Shown: positions 44,286 to 56,310, counted from the stretch's first letter. The stretch: 64,000 nucleotides of DNA from Rattus norvegicus (GCF_036323735.1 NC_086037.1:56420002-56484001); one strand, 5' to 3'. The notes: generated from the letters alone by a model not told the origin. Translations and numbers: made by a program.

Positions 44286-45464
44286 GCGCCCTGGTGTTGG
44301 CGTCATTTCTCCTGAGCAGAGAAAGCGTGAGAGGGCTGGTGCTGAGTCTGATCTGTTTTCCTGTTCTGTTCTGTCTGAATGCGTGCTTTTTAATTCTTGC
44401 CACACATTTCAATAAGCAGTATTTGTCAATATTTATGTTCCTGAAGCCAATCTTCTGGGAAATTGGTGTGCTGACTGGAAATGAGGAAATGTTAAAATCA
44501 ATATAAAAATAGTCCTCAAGGCAAAATGTCAAAGTGGAGAAGGAGTTTGCAGTTCGTGGTCCTCATTTCATAAGCATTTATGAGGGAAAGTCCAGTACAC
44601 AGGCTGTATGCGGACACAGTATTTTGTCCACTGACTTGTGCTTGTCTGTGAGGTAACGTCCTGTTACAGATTGCAAGCTATCAGGAGGAGGTCCTTGACT
44701 TTCTTAGCCTTGGCTCTGTCATTACAAGAAAGATTTATGAGGTAGCCTCTTGTTCCCACTACCATGTTGGAGTCTTCCTCCAGCCTCCTTGTTCCCATCC
44801 TCGACTTCCTCATTCTTATCCAACAGAGTTAAGTTATCTGAGGCAGAGGGAAAACAGTCGAATTCTGAGCCTTGCGTGCCTTGGTAGAGATCATGTGCTG
44901 TTTTAGGAGTCTTGGAATCGGAGATTCTTTTTGTTTGTGCTCTACCCAAGGACTCTCTAAGAAATTCCTTTTGACTCTTTGGTCAGTACCTTAGAAAACA
45001 CTAGGATGTTTCCATCTAGCTCTGGGTGACAGAAAAGCAGTAAGGCTGTGACGCTGACACTTCCTCCCTCCTCCATCCTCCATTGTTGTTTCTATGTGTA
45101 GGGCCCATGCTTCAGCTGGTAATTTCTGAGAAGGGAACACGGGAATATATGTTCTATAATCTGGGGCTATAATGAGTGTGTCCAGCAGGGTGGAGGCCAG
45201 GACCAGTGGTATTCACAGATGTTAAGTTGCACAGTGAAAACAAATAGCTTTATTCTATATGAGCAGTCACGTGTATTTCAGAATCATGGCGATTTGCCAA
45301 TAAATCCAATAGTATAGTAATTACAGCCTGGTAATATGTTCAAGCATTTTCTCTCGTCACTGAAAAATTCTAATCATCTAATGGTGTGGACAGTGCCTTT
45401 AGAAACCCAGAAATAAGTCCAGTGTTGATTCTTGGTATTATTTTTTTCTCCCTTGTCTCTCTTT
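44286..45464. other. Intronic sequence, nothing recognised
   Basis: No exon or dispersed repeat recognised over about 1.2 kb. Confidence 0.45.
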
Positions 45465-45636
45465 TTAAAAAAAGATCTATTTATTTATTCTATATAAGTA
45501 CACCAGCAACACCAGAAGAGAGCATCAGATCCCATTCCAGATGGTTGTGAGCCACCCTGTGGTTGTTGGGAATTGAACTCAGGACCTCTGGAAGAGCAGT
45601 AAGAGCTCCTAACCCCTGATCCATCTCTCCAGGCCC
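45465..45636 (-). repeat. B2 SINE
   Basis: 'gatctatttatttattctat', 'gagagcatcagatcccattc', 'ggttgttgggaattgaactc', 'gatccatctctccaggccc'. Older than its right-hand neighbour, judging by more differences. Confidence 0.92.
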
Positions 45637-45670
45637 TCCCCCAGCTCCATCCCCACCCCGTCTCTTTCTT

Positions 45671-45671
45671 T

Positions 45672-45714
<43 letters not shown>

Positions 45715-45876
45715 TTATATATAAGTACACTGTAGCTGTCTTCAGATACACCAGAAGAGGGCATCAGATCTCTTTACAGATGGTTGTGAGCCACCATGTG
45801 GTTGCTGGGAATTGAACTCATGACCTCTGGAAGAGCGGTCGGGCGCTCTTAACCGCTGAGCCATCTCTCCAGCCCC
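45671..45876 (-). repeat. Young B2 SINE with (TTTA)n tail and target-site duplication
   Basis: A (TTTA)n run of about 40 bp, 'gtacactgtagctgtcttca', 'caccagaagagggcatcag', 'ggttgctgggaattgaactc', 'gagccatctctccagcccc'. The 17-bp duplication CACCCCGTCTCTTTCTT flanks it (45654-45670 and 45877-45893). Confidence 0.96.
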
Positions 45877-45893
45877 CACCCCGTCTCTTTCTT

Positions 45894-46414
45894 AACTGAT
45901 CTTTTCTTCTCCAAACATATTCATGCTCATTCTTTCCCGTCATTACCCCTCCCTTTGTCCCCCCTTTCCCATCTCTTCTTCTTTCCCTCTCCACCTTCAT
46001 TTCCCTTATTAAAAAAAGGAAACATGGGAGCTGGAAGACGGCTTAGAGGTGCTGACTGCTCTCCAGGATCCCCAGGACACACATGGCATCTTTTCGGGAG
46101 GGAAGTTAATTGAATATTGGGATCTTTAGCTCTATCAATAAACAACCTCTATCCAGTGGAGAAGAAAGCCTGCCACAAGGCAGCTCCAAGACCAGTCTTT
46201 TCTTTGGGAGGTTTGCTAAGGATGTAAATGAGGCTCAGTTTACACAGCCATGCCTGGCTGCAGCACCGTGCCCCCTGAGGCTGCAGGAAGTAAAGCTCTT
46301 CTTCTCTTAAACAGACGAGACCCACAGGTCATTGGGGTGATAATTGCACCATTTACACAGAGACTAGCTTTTTACCCCCTTGCTTGGTTTTGGTTTTGGT
46401 TTTGGTTTGATGTT
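45894..46414. other. Intronic sequence, nothing firm recognised
   Basis: Pyrimidine-rich 45945-46008. A 5' B3-like fragment at about 46028-46090 (gagctggaagacggcttaga) and a (GGTTTT)4 run at about 46385-46408. Confidence 0.5.
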
Positions 46415-46530
46415 TTCAAACAAGTGTTTCCAAGAGTTATGTGTAGCTGGCTTTGGCTGTCCTAGAACTAAGTCACTCTCTAGACCAGACAGACATCAAA
46501 CTCAGAAGTGTGCACCACTCCCAGTTCTGG
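46415..46530 (-). repeat. B1 SINE, old
   Basis: 'caaacaagtgtttccaagag', 'tggctttggctgtcctagaa', 'ctctagaccagacagacatc', 'gtgcaccactcccag'. Confidence 0.55.
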
Positions 46531-47474
46531 TTTGGATTTAATTCCCTTGACTTATGTCATGTGGAACAAGTCAGGGAGCTTATCTTGAACAGTATTCTTT
46601 GGCATTGTCCAGAGACTGGAAACCACACTAGCAGTGATGAGGATTGTTGGGTACCAGGAGCAGAGCCGTGTCACGGTGTTGGCTGGAACGGGCATGGCGA
46701 GTGAGGTGAAGTAGAACACAGTACTCGGCTCAATAAGCATGTCATAGCTAGATTTATCCATCGTAATTGCCTAGCTTTTAGGTAATCCTTGGTGTCTGGG
46801 AACTAGAGGAAATCCTGGCTTGATCCTCTAGATACTGGACAATCTCCCTCTTTCAACAGATGGCCCATCCTTTAAATAAGACATCTCCAAAATGCAAGCG
46901 AAATGCTCCCTCTGGAGACCTTACACATTTTATATGTGATGGTTAGGAGGCCTGTAAACTTGTCCAAGCATGGTAGCCAGGTAACAGGAAGTGGTAAGTC
47001 ATTGTTCATCTTTGCCAGTCATTGGAGACCTGACCTCACGCTCAGGCTAAGGTTTCATTGTCCTGTATTGATCAGGCTTGGGTCACCATGTTCTTGTCCC
47101 CAGCTACTGTCCTTTCCTGCTAAGTAGCCCTTCTTCCTCCTTGAGGAAATGGGTTACAAGGAGAGACAGGAAACAGTGGCCAACCCGAGCTCCTGCGTTG
47201 GCTGGTGCCTTTCTTGGTCTTCATGTGACTGGAATGCTGCTGTGACAGCCTAGACTTGCCATGTAGCAGGATGGGTTGGAGCTCCCAGGTACCGCTGTGT
47301 ATACTGTCCCCTCACTTCCAGCTGTAGTTACCGTCACTGAACCTGTTCTGATTTGCAGCAAGTGAACAAGAATAACTACTGGATACGTGATTGAGTCTGT
47401 AACTTATCTAAATTCACATTTTACAAGTTCATTGCATAGACATCTCAAAATTTAAAACTCAAAAAATTATTGTA
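46531..47474. other. Intronic sequence, nothing recognised
   Basis: No exon or dispersed repeat identified. Confidence 0.45.
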
Positions 47475-47630
47475 TGGTCTGGTGTGTTGTGCGTGCCTTT
47501 AATCTCAGTACTCAGGAGCCAGAGGCAGGTGGATTTCTGAGTTCAAGGCTATCCTGGTCTACAGAGTGAGTTCCAAGATAGCCAGGGCTACATAATAATA
47601 AAGAGACCCTATCTTTAAAAAAAAAAAAAT
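47475..47630 (+). repeat. B1 SINE
   Basis: 'gtctggtgtgttgtgcgtgc', 'ctttaatctcagtactcagg', 'gtggatttctgagttcaagg', 'tacagagtgagttccaagat', 'aagagaccctatcttt' and a poly(A) tail. Confidence 0.88.
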
Positions 47631-47744
47631 TGTTGTATGCCACATAGTCCTCATAATTTTTCCTCCTGTGCTGAAGGCTGGTGATACTGCCTTATACAAG
47701 TGGTGACATCAGCCCATAATATAATATAGATAAAATTCATTTAA

Positions 47745-47912
47745 AAAATAAGTTTTATTTACATGTACACACATGCCATGGCACATACATGGAGGTCAGA
47801 GGTCAACTTTTAGGAGTAAGTTCTCTCTCCTCCGCAGGATTTGGAACTAGAACCCAGGACATCAGGTCTGTACAGCAAGAGCTTTTACACCTTAAACCAT
47901 CTCTCCAGCCTC
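47745..47912 (-). repeat. B3A-like SINE
   Basis: 'ataagttttatttacatgta', 'catgccatggcacatacatg', 'gaggtcagaggtcaactttt', 'cttaaaccatctctccagcc'. Confidence 0.78.
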
Positions 47913-47949
47913 ATTTTCACTTTTCTCTTTTCTTTCTTTCTATTTTGTT

Positions 47950-48110
47950 TGTTAGTTTAGGTTTTCAAGACAGGATTTCTCTGTTTAGCCCTGAGTGTCC
48001 TAGAACTAGCTTGGTAGACCAGGCTAGCCTTGAAATCACAGAAATCTACCTGCCTCTGCCTTCCAAATGTTAGGATTAAAGGCCTGTGCCACTGCTGCCC
48101 AGTTTCATTT
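47950..48110 (-). repeat. B1 SINE
   Basis: 'ttaggttttcaagacaggat', 'tagaccaggctagccttgaa', 'ctacctgcctctgccttcca', 'aggattaaaggcctgtgcca'. Confidence 0.88.
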
Positions 48111-48647
48111 ATCTATTTTCACATGAAAAATTTGTAAGTTTCCTCAAATAGGAGGATTTACCAGCTGCAAGCCCCTCCCACCTGGCGTAAGTAAGCAGTA
48201 CTAGATACAGTTCATAAGATCAACCACCCACCGTTATACTGCCTTGCCTTCATAGAGCACTCACAAGTGTTATATGTGGGCCTTAAAGCAATACTGGACA
48301 TGGAGTATTGTCCATACAGTGCTCTAAAATACTCCTGAGCGGCTTACAGGCCACCTGGGAAGTACCTGCAAAATCTGTTTTAGGGGTTTAGTTTGTTGTT
48401 TGTTTTCCTGGCTCCAGATCAGGCTCTTTCCCTCAGTCTAGTGTAGAGTCCAGAATAGCAAATTAGTCAGGCTTGGAATATAGTCAGCTTAGAGTAGAGA
48501 ATGCAGATTACTTCTGAGAGAATTGTACAGTAGATAAAAATTGGGAATCTTAACAGAAAATAACTAGACATGATATGTCAACATCTGATGCAGACGTGGC
48601 AGATGACAGAGGTGTAGATCATTACTGGTTTGTTTTGGTGTTAAAGG
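48111..48647. other. Intronic sequence, nothing recognised
   Basis: No exon or dispersed repeat identified. Confidence 0.45.
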
Positions 48648-48760
48648 AAGGCATCACTGTAACCAGGCTGCCATAGAACCCAATATGTAGCCCAGGCTGG
48701 TTCTGAACTTGGAGCAATCCTACTTCAGCCTCGTAAGTGATGAGAGTATAGGAGTGGGGA
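48648..48760 (-). repeat. B1-related fragment, degraded
   Basis: 'tatgtagcccaggctggttc', 'tgaacttggagcaatcctac' and 'ttcagcctcgtaagtgatga' keep the inverted B1 order. Confidence 0.5.
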
Positions 48761-49446
48761 GCCTCCATACTGTGCTAACTATGTACACATACGGAGGAAT
48801 AGGAATACCTGAGCACACAGGATTCTGGGATAGATATGCATCTCGACTCCAGTGCCATCTATTTACTTACTTGAGCCAAGCAAGAAGCTCAGAGCACGCA
48901 GGCAGAGCCCAGAGGACAGTAGACTGCCTCGGGGGTGGTGGGCTAAAAGAAGCTGTAGAGGAAGAGAGAGTCAGCTACAAGCCCTGGGAATACTAAAGGA
49001 GACACTGTATCAGTCAGGGTAGGCTCGGACTAGGCTGTGTACAGTAAACAGCCCTGTGAGCTCAGGAGCTAAGCGCAACACGTTTATTGTCTTCTGGGTT
49101 GTCATATGCAGTGCCAGTCAAGAGCCGGGTGCTGCCCACTCGTGGCAGTTGTTACTCAGGCACCCAAGCTGACAGAAGCTTCGTCTCCCTGTTGACTGCT
49201 GTATTGTAAGTTAGCCTGGTGAATCATACACTCTGACTGACTCTTGAAATCTGCTTGGTTGTGAGAGTGGACTCAACAATTCATTGCCTAAGGAGTATTT
49301 CAAACCTACCCTTAACTTCAAGAGGAATACGCAAATTCAGTACTACTCTGCACTGAAAACCAGGGATGAGTAAGCAGTACAATCAGGTCTTACCACTAGG
49401 GAAATAATGGAAGGAAGGATAGAAAACCCATCTAAAGAAAGACTTG
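48761..49446. other. Intronic sequence, nothing recognised
   Basis: No exon or dispersed repeat identified. Confidence 0.45.
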
Positions 49447-49625
49447 GGCCGGTGTATGGCTCAGCGGTTAAGAGCACTACCTGCTCTTCCAGAGGTCCTG
49501 AGTTCAATTTCCCAGCAACCACATGGTGGCTCACAACCATCTGTAATGGGATCTGAGGCCCTCTTCTGGTGTGTCTGAAGAGAGTGACAATGTACTTATA
49601 TAAATAAAAATAAATAAATCTTAAA
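49447..49625 (+). repeat. B2 SINE, full length
   Basis: 'gggccggtgtatggctcagc', 'taagagcactacctgctctt', 'cagcaaccacatggtggctc', 'gtaatgggatctgaggccct', 'aaataaataaatcttaaaaa'. Flanked by a short AAAGAAAGAC repeat on both sides, possibly its target-site duplication. Confidence 0.94.
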
Positions 49626-50004
49626 AAAGAAAGAAAGACAGACACAGACGGACAGACTCGTGCCTGCCTACTGAAAGAAAGGAAAAACTGATGGGAGACA
49701 CACCTGTGCACATCCTGACAACACTTCTGAACTCATAATGGTGAAAGGAAAAGCCTTTCCAGGTTCAAGCCAAATGAACAAATTATTTACAAAAGAAAAA
49801 GAATTAAGTTGACCCCAGATTGCCTGCCTTTTAATACCTGGAAACTAGCAGATGGTGGGATTTCCTCTGTCGATCACTAAGGGTTAGAGGAATAAAAACA
49901 TCTCGTATTCAGAGGAAAGGGCTTTGAACTTGTGTGAGGATTCAGTGTGCTCTACTCTTCCCCACCATCTTTGTCTTCAGTGCCTTGATGCTTTGCTCCT
50001 GCTG

Positions 50005-50325
50005 TTGAGGTAGGTGCATGTGTGTCCATCCCTGTGCATGTGTGAGGACACGTGTGTGTGCGTTGGGGGATACATGTGGCAGCCAGAGGTTGATATCAGA
50101 TAATTTCTTGGCTCACTTCCTCACCTCAGTTTTGAGACAGGCTCTTACTGACCATGGAGTTCACTAACTGGTTAGACTGGTTGACTGGGAAGACCCAGGA
50201 AACCTTCTGTCTCTACTTCCCCTTGATGAGATCCTGGTGTGTACCTTCCCGCCTGGCTTTTTACAGGGACTGGAATGCAGCCCTCATGCTTGCACAACAT
50301 GCGCTCTACCATCCCCCAGCCCTTC
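50005..50325 (-). repeat. B4-like composite SINE
   Basis: TG-rich beginning, 'tttgagacaggctcttactg', 'ggttagactggttgactggg', 'ttttacagggactggaatgc', 'gcgctctaccatcccccagc': inverted B1-like and ID-like parts. Confidence 0.6.
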
Positions 50326-50520
50326 CTGTTCTTCTTAAACAGCAGTGTCTCTGCTCACTGTCTCCTTTTTCCTGAAAGTCGTCTACATCTAAGTTCACCA
50401 CTGCCTTCCTCTCACATTGCAGTCCACTGCCTGACCCTGTCCACTGTTCCATTATGAAAACCTCCAACCCACCTCAAAGCTGAGAGATGTTTAGCCTATG
50501 CTCCTCAGTTACCCACTTTG

Positions 50521-50637
50521 GTTTTTTTTTTTTTTTTTTTTTTTTTTTTGGTTCTTTTTTTCGGAGCTGGGGACCGAACCCAGGGCCTTGCGCTTCCTAG
50601 GCAAGCGCTCTACCACTGAGCTAAATCCCCAACCCCC
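50521..50637 (-). repeat. Young ID SINE with target-site duplication
   Basis: Uninterrupted T-run of about 28, CGGAGCTGGGGACCGAACCC, 'gcaagcgctctaccactgag', 'taaatccccaacccc'. The duplication TACCCACTTTG occurs at 50510-50520 and 50638-50648. Confidence 0.96.
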
Positions 50638-50717
50638 TACCCACTTTGTTTTAATGTAGCCACCCAAGCTTACAAGTGTCAGCGCATGTCATTCATTAGA
50701 GTTTTTATTTTCTTCCT

Positions 50718-50857
50718 CTTGTTTTTTTTGAGACAGTATTTCATATAACCCAGGCTAGCCTCAAACTCACTATATAACAGAGAATGATCCTAAAATTCTG
50801 GTCTTCCTACCTCCACCTCCTAAGTACCACGAATATAGTAGTCACCACCACACCTGG
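50718..50857 (-). repeat. B1 SINE
   Basis: 'ttttttttgagacagtattt', 'aacccaggctagcctcaaac', 'ggtcttcctacctccacctc', 'agtcaccaccacacctggca'. An ID has inserted next to its 5' end. Confidence 0.75.
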
Positions 50858-50872
50858 CACAAGTTATTTTTT

Positions 50873-50960
50873 CTTTTTTTTTTTCTTTTTTTCGGAGCTG
50901 GGGACTGAACCCAGGGCCTTGCTAGGCAAGCGCTCTACCACCGAGCTAAATCCCCAACCC
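50873..50960 (-). repeat. Young ID SINE with target-site duplication
   Basis: T-rich tail, 'cggagctggggactgaaccc', 'gcaagcgctctaccaccgag', 'taaatccccaaccc'. The 15-bp duplication CACAAGTTATTTTTT lies at 50858-50872 and 50961-50975. The linker before 'gctaggcaagc' is shortened. Confidence 0.96.
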
Positions 50961-50975
50961 CACAAGTTATTTTTT

Positions 50976-52075
50976 AATTCAGGTAAAATTTTGAAACAAC
51001 AAAATCTTAAATTTGGTGTATATTTGATGCAATTTGACAGACACGTATACATGTATAACCCAAACCTTCCTCTTAATGTAGAAAATCATCACTACCCTGG
51101 AAAACACTCATGTCACCTTCTCTGCCAACCTCTGTCCCAACTCCTGTCCCCAAGAGACAACTACTGTTCTGATTCTTCTCATAATCTGTTCACGTATTAA
51201 CACCACACTCTGTGTCCTAGTGACCTTCACCGGGTGAGCTTTAATAGTCCCTCTTGTTGCACGTGTCAGGAGTCATTAGCCGCCGCCACTGAAGGATTTC
51301 TTCCATTGCTTGTTATTAATAAAGCCATGACGTATAATTTTATAAATATCTACTTACAAACATGCTTTCACTTGGTGGACATGGGGCAGAGGAATTGCTC
51401 TGATCATAGGCTGGGGTCTGTTTTATAAAAAAACGCACCTACCTTTTCTCAACTGGGTCCCATTCGTCTTTCATGTTACAGCTGTGCCATATCCTCACCA
51501 GCATTTGGTGATGTCAGTTTTATTATTTGACATCTTAATGGACACATATTATGGTCAGAAATTATGCACACATATGTGTGCAGGTGTGTACATGTAAAGA
51601 GATTTATTATAGGAATTAATTGACATTATTGAGGCTGAGAAATCCCATAGTCTGATGTTTACAAACTGGAAACCAGGATGGCCAGTGGTGTTTGCAGCAA
51701 ACATAGTAGCATCAGTCTCAGTCTACAGCAGACGTCCAGTGTCCCACTGTGCCCAGGCACATTAAGAGCAGAAACCTCACCTCCTCCTCCTTTGTGTTGT
51801 ATTCAGGCCCTCGACTAACTGTATGAGACCCATTACACTGGGGAGGGCAGTCTGCTCTGTAGACCAACCCAGCTTGGGGCCAATTTTTCTGGAAACACAC
51901 TTCCAGAAACACCTAAGATTAGTATTTAGCAAAATATCTGGGGACCCCATCAGCCATTTATGTTGGCACTCAATATTCATCACATGCAAACATACAGGTG
52001 GGGGTTACTCCTGAGCTCTAGACAAGAAGTGCGGAGGCCAAGTGCAGAAGAGAGTTGATGAAAGAAAAGAGCATT
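50976..52075. other. Intronic sequence, nothing recognised
   Basis: No exon or dispersed repeat identified. Confidence 0.45.
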
Positions 52076-52090
52076 AGAAGTCTGTGGCTT

Positions 52091-52187
52091 GGGGGTTGGG
52101 GATTTAGCTCAGTGGTAGGCAATCGCAAGGCCCTGGGTTCGGTCCCCAGCTCCGAAAAAAAGAAAAAGGAAAAAGAAAAAAAAAAAA
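52091..52187 (+). repeat. Young ID SINE with target-site duplication and internal deletion
   Basis: 'gttggggatttagctcagtg', 'gtaggcaatcgcaaggccct', 'ggttcggtccccagctccg' and an A-rich tail. The 'gagcgcttgcctaggaagc' middle is largely deleted. Flanking 15-bp duplication AGAAGTCTGTGGCTT at 52076-52090 and 52188-52202. Confidence 0.96.
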
Positions 52188-52202
52188 AGAAGTCTGTGGC
52201 TT

Positions 52203-52892
52203 TTTTATGCCCAGAATGTTCTTCAGGAGGCATAACTCAGACTTCAGTTCATCAGATGATATATTGAGCACTGGGTTTTTGAGAGGGAGGGGTGCGGAGA
52301 GAAAATGCATGTGTCTTTGTGCTTGAAGAAAGTGGTAACTGTATAGAAATGTTTGGAGCATCCCCTGGGGCACCTTTGTCCCCTGTTTGTGATAAATCCC
52401 ACGTAGTTCATATAGCTAAGTCCTATTTTATTCCAGTAAGCATCACAGGATGTGGCAGGAAACGGGCATCTGGGAACTGGCTGGCAGAACAGAATTGGGG
52501 TGGTGCCCTTAGAACTCCCAGCTTTCCACAGATAGGAGGCCCCAGCAGGATGTGCAGCTCCCTTCACCCTGGTGCTTCTTTTGATTCCTCCACCTTTAGG
52601 TGATCCCAAAGACAGGCAGAACTGGGGCAGCCATTAAAATAGCGCATGAGCATCAGGAGGGTGGGGAGAGAAACTGGAGCAACAAGAAGCCAGCTCTTGG
52701 TCCTGCCCAGGAAATCAGGTCTTAAAGGAGAAGGTTTCAGTTTGGGAAAATAAGAAGTACATCTGTGCCAAGCGTGGAGACTCTTGATGTAGATTGTTGA
52801 CTATACAGGAGGAGGATGTCAGGAGCGCTCTGAACCAGTTATCCCCTTCTTTACTCTGGTGCAGCCATCACCATTACCTTGCCTCATGAAGA
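52203..52892. other. Intronic sequence, nothing recognised
   Basis: A long open frame pair (52244-52609) on both strands lacks any domain or splice signal. No repeat family assigned. Confidence 0.4.
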
Positions 52893-52947
52893 TGCTTTTT
52901 TGTTTGATTTGTTTGTTTGTTTGTTTGTTTGTTTGTTTGTTTGTTTA
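52893..52947 (+). repeat. (GTTT)n microsatellite
   Basis: GTTT tetranucleotide run, perfect for about 40 bp, probably the tail of a truncated B1 on the minus strand (aggctgtcctggacttg follows). Confidence 0.93.
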
Positions 52948-53245
52948 GGCTGTCCTGGACTTGATTTGTATGAATATGCTTTTTAATTCACATGACTCAG
53001 TAAGATTTCTTGAGGTCATTCTTGGTTCCCTGCCAGTGGTCCTAACCTAACATTGTGGGCCCCCTCTACCTAGCACAGGGCAGACTTCCTTAAATCCCAA
53101 AGGATTCTCGATTAAACAGTGCACTTGTAGAAAGGAGGCTGCTGGACTCTGGAAGACCAGTGTGCCCTTCGTTTCTTTTTGGCTTAGGAAGGAGAAGAAA
53201 TCAGAAATGATTGGGTCTTTTGTCCTCTGTTGACTACCCTTTTTT

Positions 53246-53408
53246 AAAAGATTTACCTAATTTATGAGTATACTGTAGCTGTCTTCAGACACACCAGAAG
53301 AAGGCATCAGATTCCATTACAGATGGTTGTGAGCCACCGTGTGATTGCTGGGAATTGAACTGAACCTGTAAAGAGCAGTCAGTTCTCTTAACCACTGCTG
53401 AGCCACCA
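53246..53408 (-). repeat. B2 SINE, diverged
   Basis: 'gtatactgtagctgtcttca', 'cagattccattacagatggt', 'gagccaccgtgtgattgctg', 'gaactgaacctgtaaagagc'. The terminal 'tctctccagc' head is missing. Confidence 0.88.
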
Positions 53409-54329
53409 AACACAGAATCAGGCCAGAGCACATTAATGTACTCCTTCCTCATTTGAGACATTAACAGAACAGGTCAAGGGACTGGCTCCGTAAGCCATAA
53501 CCTCTGCCTCAGTGTGCTCACAGGAGACAGGTTGCTTAGCCAGCTAGCTGTAACTAATGGTAGTCAGAAGTGTTGAGGAAAGAAGTGGGAGAAGTTCCAG
53601 GAGCTTGGGCTGCCCCCACCTCCAGAATGGTGGAGCATCTTGAGGAGACCACCTGTGATTTTTTTCTCTTGGAGGAAAATAAAGCTTTTTGCAGTGCTGA
53701 GGCCTCTGAGAAGGTGTGAGAAAGTCATGTATCCTGGCCACCTTGGCAGACCTCTGGTTTGCAAGACTGATTTCCATTCGGCACAGACTTACTTCCAAAA
53801 TGGGATAAGGATTTTCAAGAAGTTTTAACCTTCAAATAGTTCATAAATATCAGTATTTGTCATCCCATAGGGCTGTTGGTGCTGAATCAAGACTGGACAG
53901 ATACAAGAAAAGATTGGGGCAGTAAAGAGGTAGGACCCATCTTGCTCACTGGATGGCCTTTCAGGGAAGAAGGTAGGGACAGCAGCCTTCCCCTTAGCTC
54001 CCCATTTCTTTCTGTCCCTCTTACTTTTGCCTTTATTTTAATTTGAAAGGTAATAAGCAAACTCAGCATCTTATAACCAGTGCTGTGGGCGGGCACCATG
54101 CCAAGAGGACTGTGCTGCATTCTGGATTCTGATCTTCTACATTAACGAAATTCCTAGAAAAAAGGACCATCCATGTTTAGGAATTATCTAGAACCATGGG
54201 TGTGGGCAGTGCAGAAAATCTGAAGTGACTTGAAGACCCGTACCTGTGTCATGCTTGCTACTGAACGCTTCCCCTCGCTTGTCAGCCAGCGGGTACAGCA
54301 GCGTGCTGACTCCAGGTCAGACTGGCTGA
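53409..54329. other. Intronic sequence, nothing recognised
   Basis: No exon or dispersed repeat identified. Confidence 0.45.
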
Positions 54330-54430
54330 GTGGCAACTGACTCTTTCTGGAGCTGTTAATGTTGAACAAGTTACTCGAGCTTTTCGCTGTGTTTCTGTGA
54401 AATAGTTAATATAATTCCTGCCTATTGATA
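54330..54430 (+). repeat. MIR SINE relic
   Basis: 'aacaagttactcgagctttt' and 'tctgtgaaatagttaatata' and 'attcctgcctattgatag' resemble the MIR core and downstream part. Confidence 0.5.
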
Positions 54431-55864
54431 GTTCCTACTCTGTATTATAAAGAGAAGCCATGGAAAACATTGTAGCTGTCTATAGAAATGACTCAGTAAG
54501 TACAAAATACTGTTTACCCATTATCATGTTGCAAGTGGAGACCTGTTTCCACATTGGCAGTTTGGAAAGTACCAGTGCCCTTCTTGGTCTGCAAGTCTAT
54601 CTTCTTAGTTCTCTCCTTCCTTCCTCCTCACTCACTGCTGTAGGTCTCATGATGTTGTCATCTCATTCAGTCTTTGCAAACATGCAATGAATTCCTCCAT
54701 TTTTTTCCAGCAATAAAACTCAGGGCCAGGGAGGAATATAATATTAGCCAAGGCCTCGGGTCTAGAAAACCCCATCATGTTGTCCTTCTCTGCTTATGTA
54801 AGATGGTTCCTAATGACTTTGTGGGCTGTATATCTTAAGTTAAAGCAATAGCACGGAGAGCACAGACCCTGCTTCAGTTAAAACATGGCTCTTCCTGCCA
54901 CACTGCATTTAGTCTGTCAGAGGCATTATTTCCCAACTTAGCTCTTTCTCAAAATCCCATGGCCAACTTTTTCTTCCTCAATGGAAAGTACTTTAGACTG
55001 AGACCTAAGAAGACCCGGCGTAGTCCCGGTATGTGACCTCACACTGCTCTAAGGCCTTACTGGGGCCTGCTCCTCCTTCAGTATGATGAAGAGATTCTAA
55101 ACCCAAGAATCTCAGCCTTTTGTCCCCTAGGATTTAAATGTCTAGTGCCATTTAGACCTTGCTGAGTGGCCAGGTTACCAGTATCTCAGTGGTAATGTGA
55201 CCGTTTCTTCACTGAGTATCTCACACTGGAAGGCAGGACTGTCATTGTACTCTTTCAGGAGATGCTAGGGAAATGCTCAGCATGGGAAGAGTAGGCTTGT
55301 TCTAGTAACAGATGACTTGAATTCCTCCGTGTATATGCCAGGCTAGGGCTGGGGACCTGTGTGGTCCTTCATGCCACTGTGGCCCCAGCCCTCAGCCTAC
55401 ATACACACAGGTGCTAACTTAGGGAGTGTAGCAGATAGGTGTTCTCTAAGCCATTTAAATTCTTAAGAAACCTTGCTCCTTTGAGTTGGAAACTACAGAA
55501 AATCTTTTGTAAATACACAAGGACTTAGGTTAGAAATGGAGAATGTCTTTATTCTGAGACTCAGAGTTGTTCTTCATCTCCCCACTGTACACAACACTGC
55601 ACATTTAGAAGCTGGCTTTAAAAAATAAGCAGCCTGGGTCAACCAGGACATTAAGGACCACACACCCCATTCTTCTGTCTTCTGGTGTTCTATGGACTTG
55701 TAACCATGCGGAGGTCAGGTATTGGTCCTATTTCTAAGGCCTTAGGCAAGATGTAGATGCTGAGAAGTTTTAAGGAAATGGACAGGCGGTGGGGCGGGGA
55801 TAGGAGTTATGCCACAGAATCCACTTCAACTGTTGTTAGCTGTTTAGTCTTGTAGCATTATTGA
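54431..55864. other. Intronic sequence, nothing recognised
   Basis: About 1.4 kb with no recognisable exon, SINE or microsatellite. One of the longest repeat-free stretches in the window. Confidence 0.45.
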
Positions 55865-56030
55865 TACTGGCTGTGGTGGCACATGTCTTTAATCCCAGCA
55901 CTCAGAGGCAGAGGTGAGCAGATCTCTGTATCTCTGTGAGTTTGAAGTTACCCTGGTATACACAGCAAGTTCCAGGATGGCCAACGCTACACAGAGAGAT
56001 CCTTTTCTGTATTATCATTGAGAAAAAGAT
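55865..56030 (+). repeat. B1 SINE
   Basis: 'actggctgtggtggcacatg', 'tctttaatcccagcactcag', 'gtgagtttgaagttaccctg', 'gtatacacagcaagttccag', 'ctacacagagagatcc'. Confidence 0.88.
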
Positions 56031-56224
56031 TTGAAGAGTCCAAGCAGATGTCCTATGTGACTTGCTTCCTGTCTGTGCCACTTTACCCCAATCAGAGCTT
56101 TCCATACAGATCAGCAAGGCATCACGTGAGGGACATTGGGGGTGGGGGGTGCACTCCTCTGTCTTCAGGCTCACAACTGGATATTTGAAAGTTTGGCCTT
56201 TTATCTCTTTCTTTAAAAATGTTG

Positions 56225-56310
56225 CAGGATAGGCAGAGGTAGGCAGATCTGTGAGTTCGAGGCCAGCCTAATCTACATAGCAAGTTCCAGATGAGCCAGG
56301 GCTACACAGT
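56225..56310 (+). repeat. B1 SINE, 5' truncated
   Basis: 'aggcagaggtaggcagatct', 'gtgagttcgaggccagccta', 'atctacatagcaagttccag', 'ggctacacagtgaga'. Confidence 0.82.

Noticed and set aside
52244..52609. 103- and 121-codon open frames on opposite strands
   Set aside because: No recognisable motif, no splice context, no polyadenylation signal; likely chance openness.
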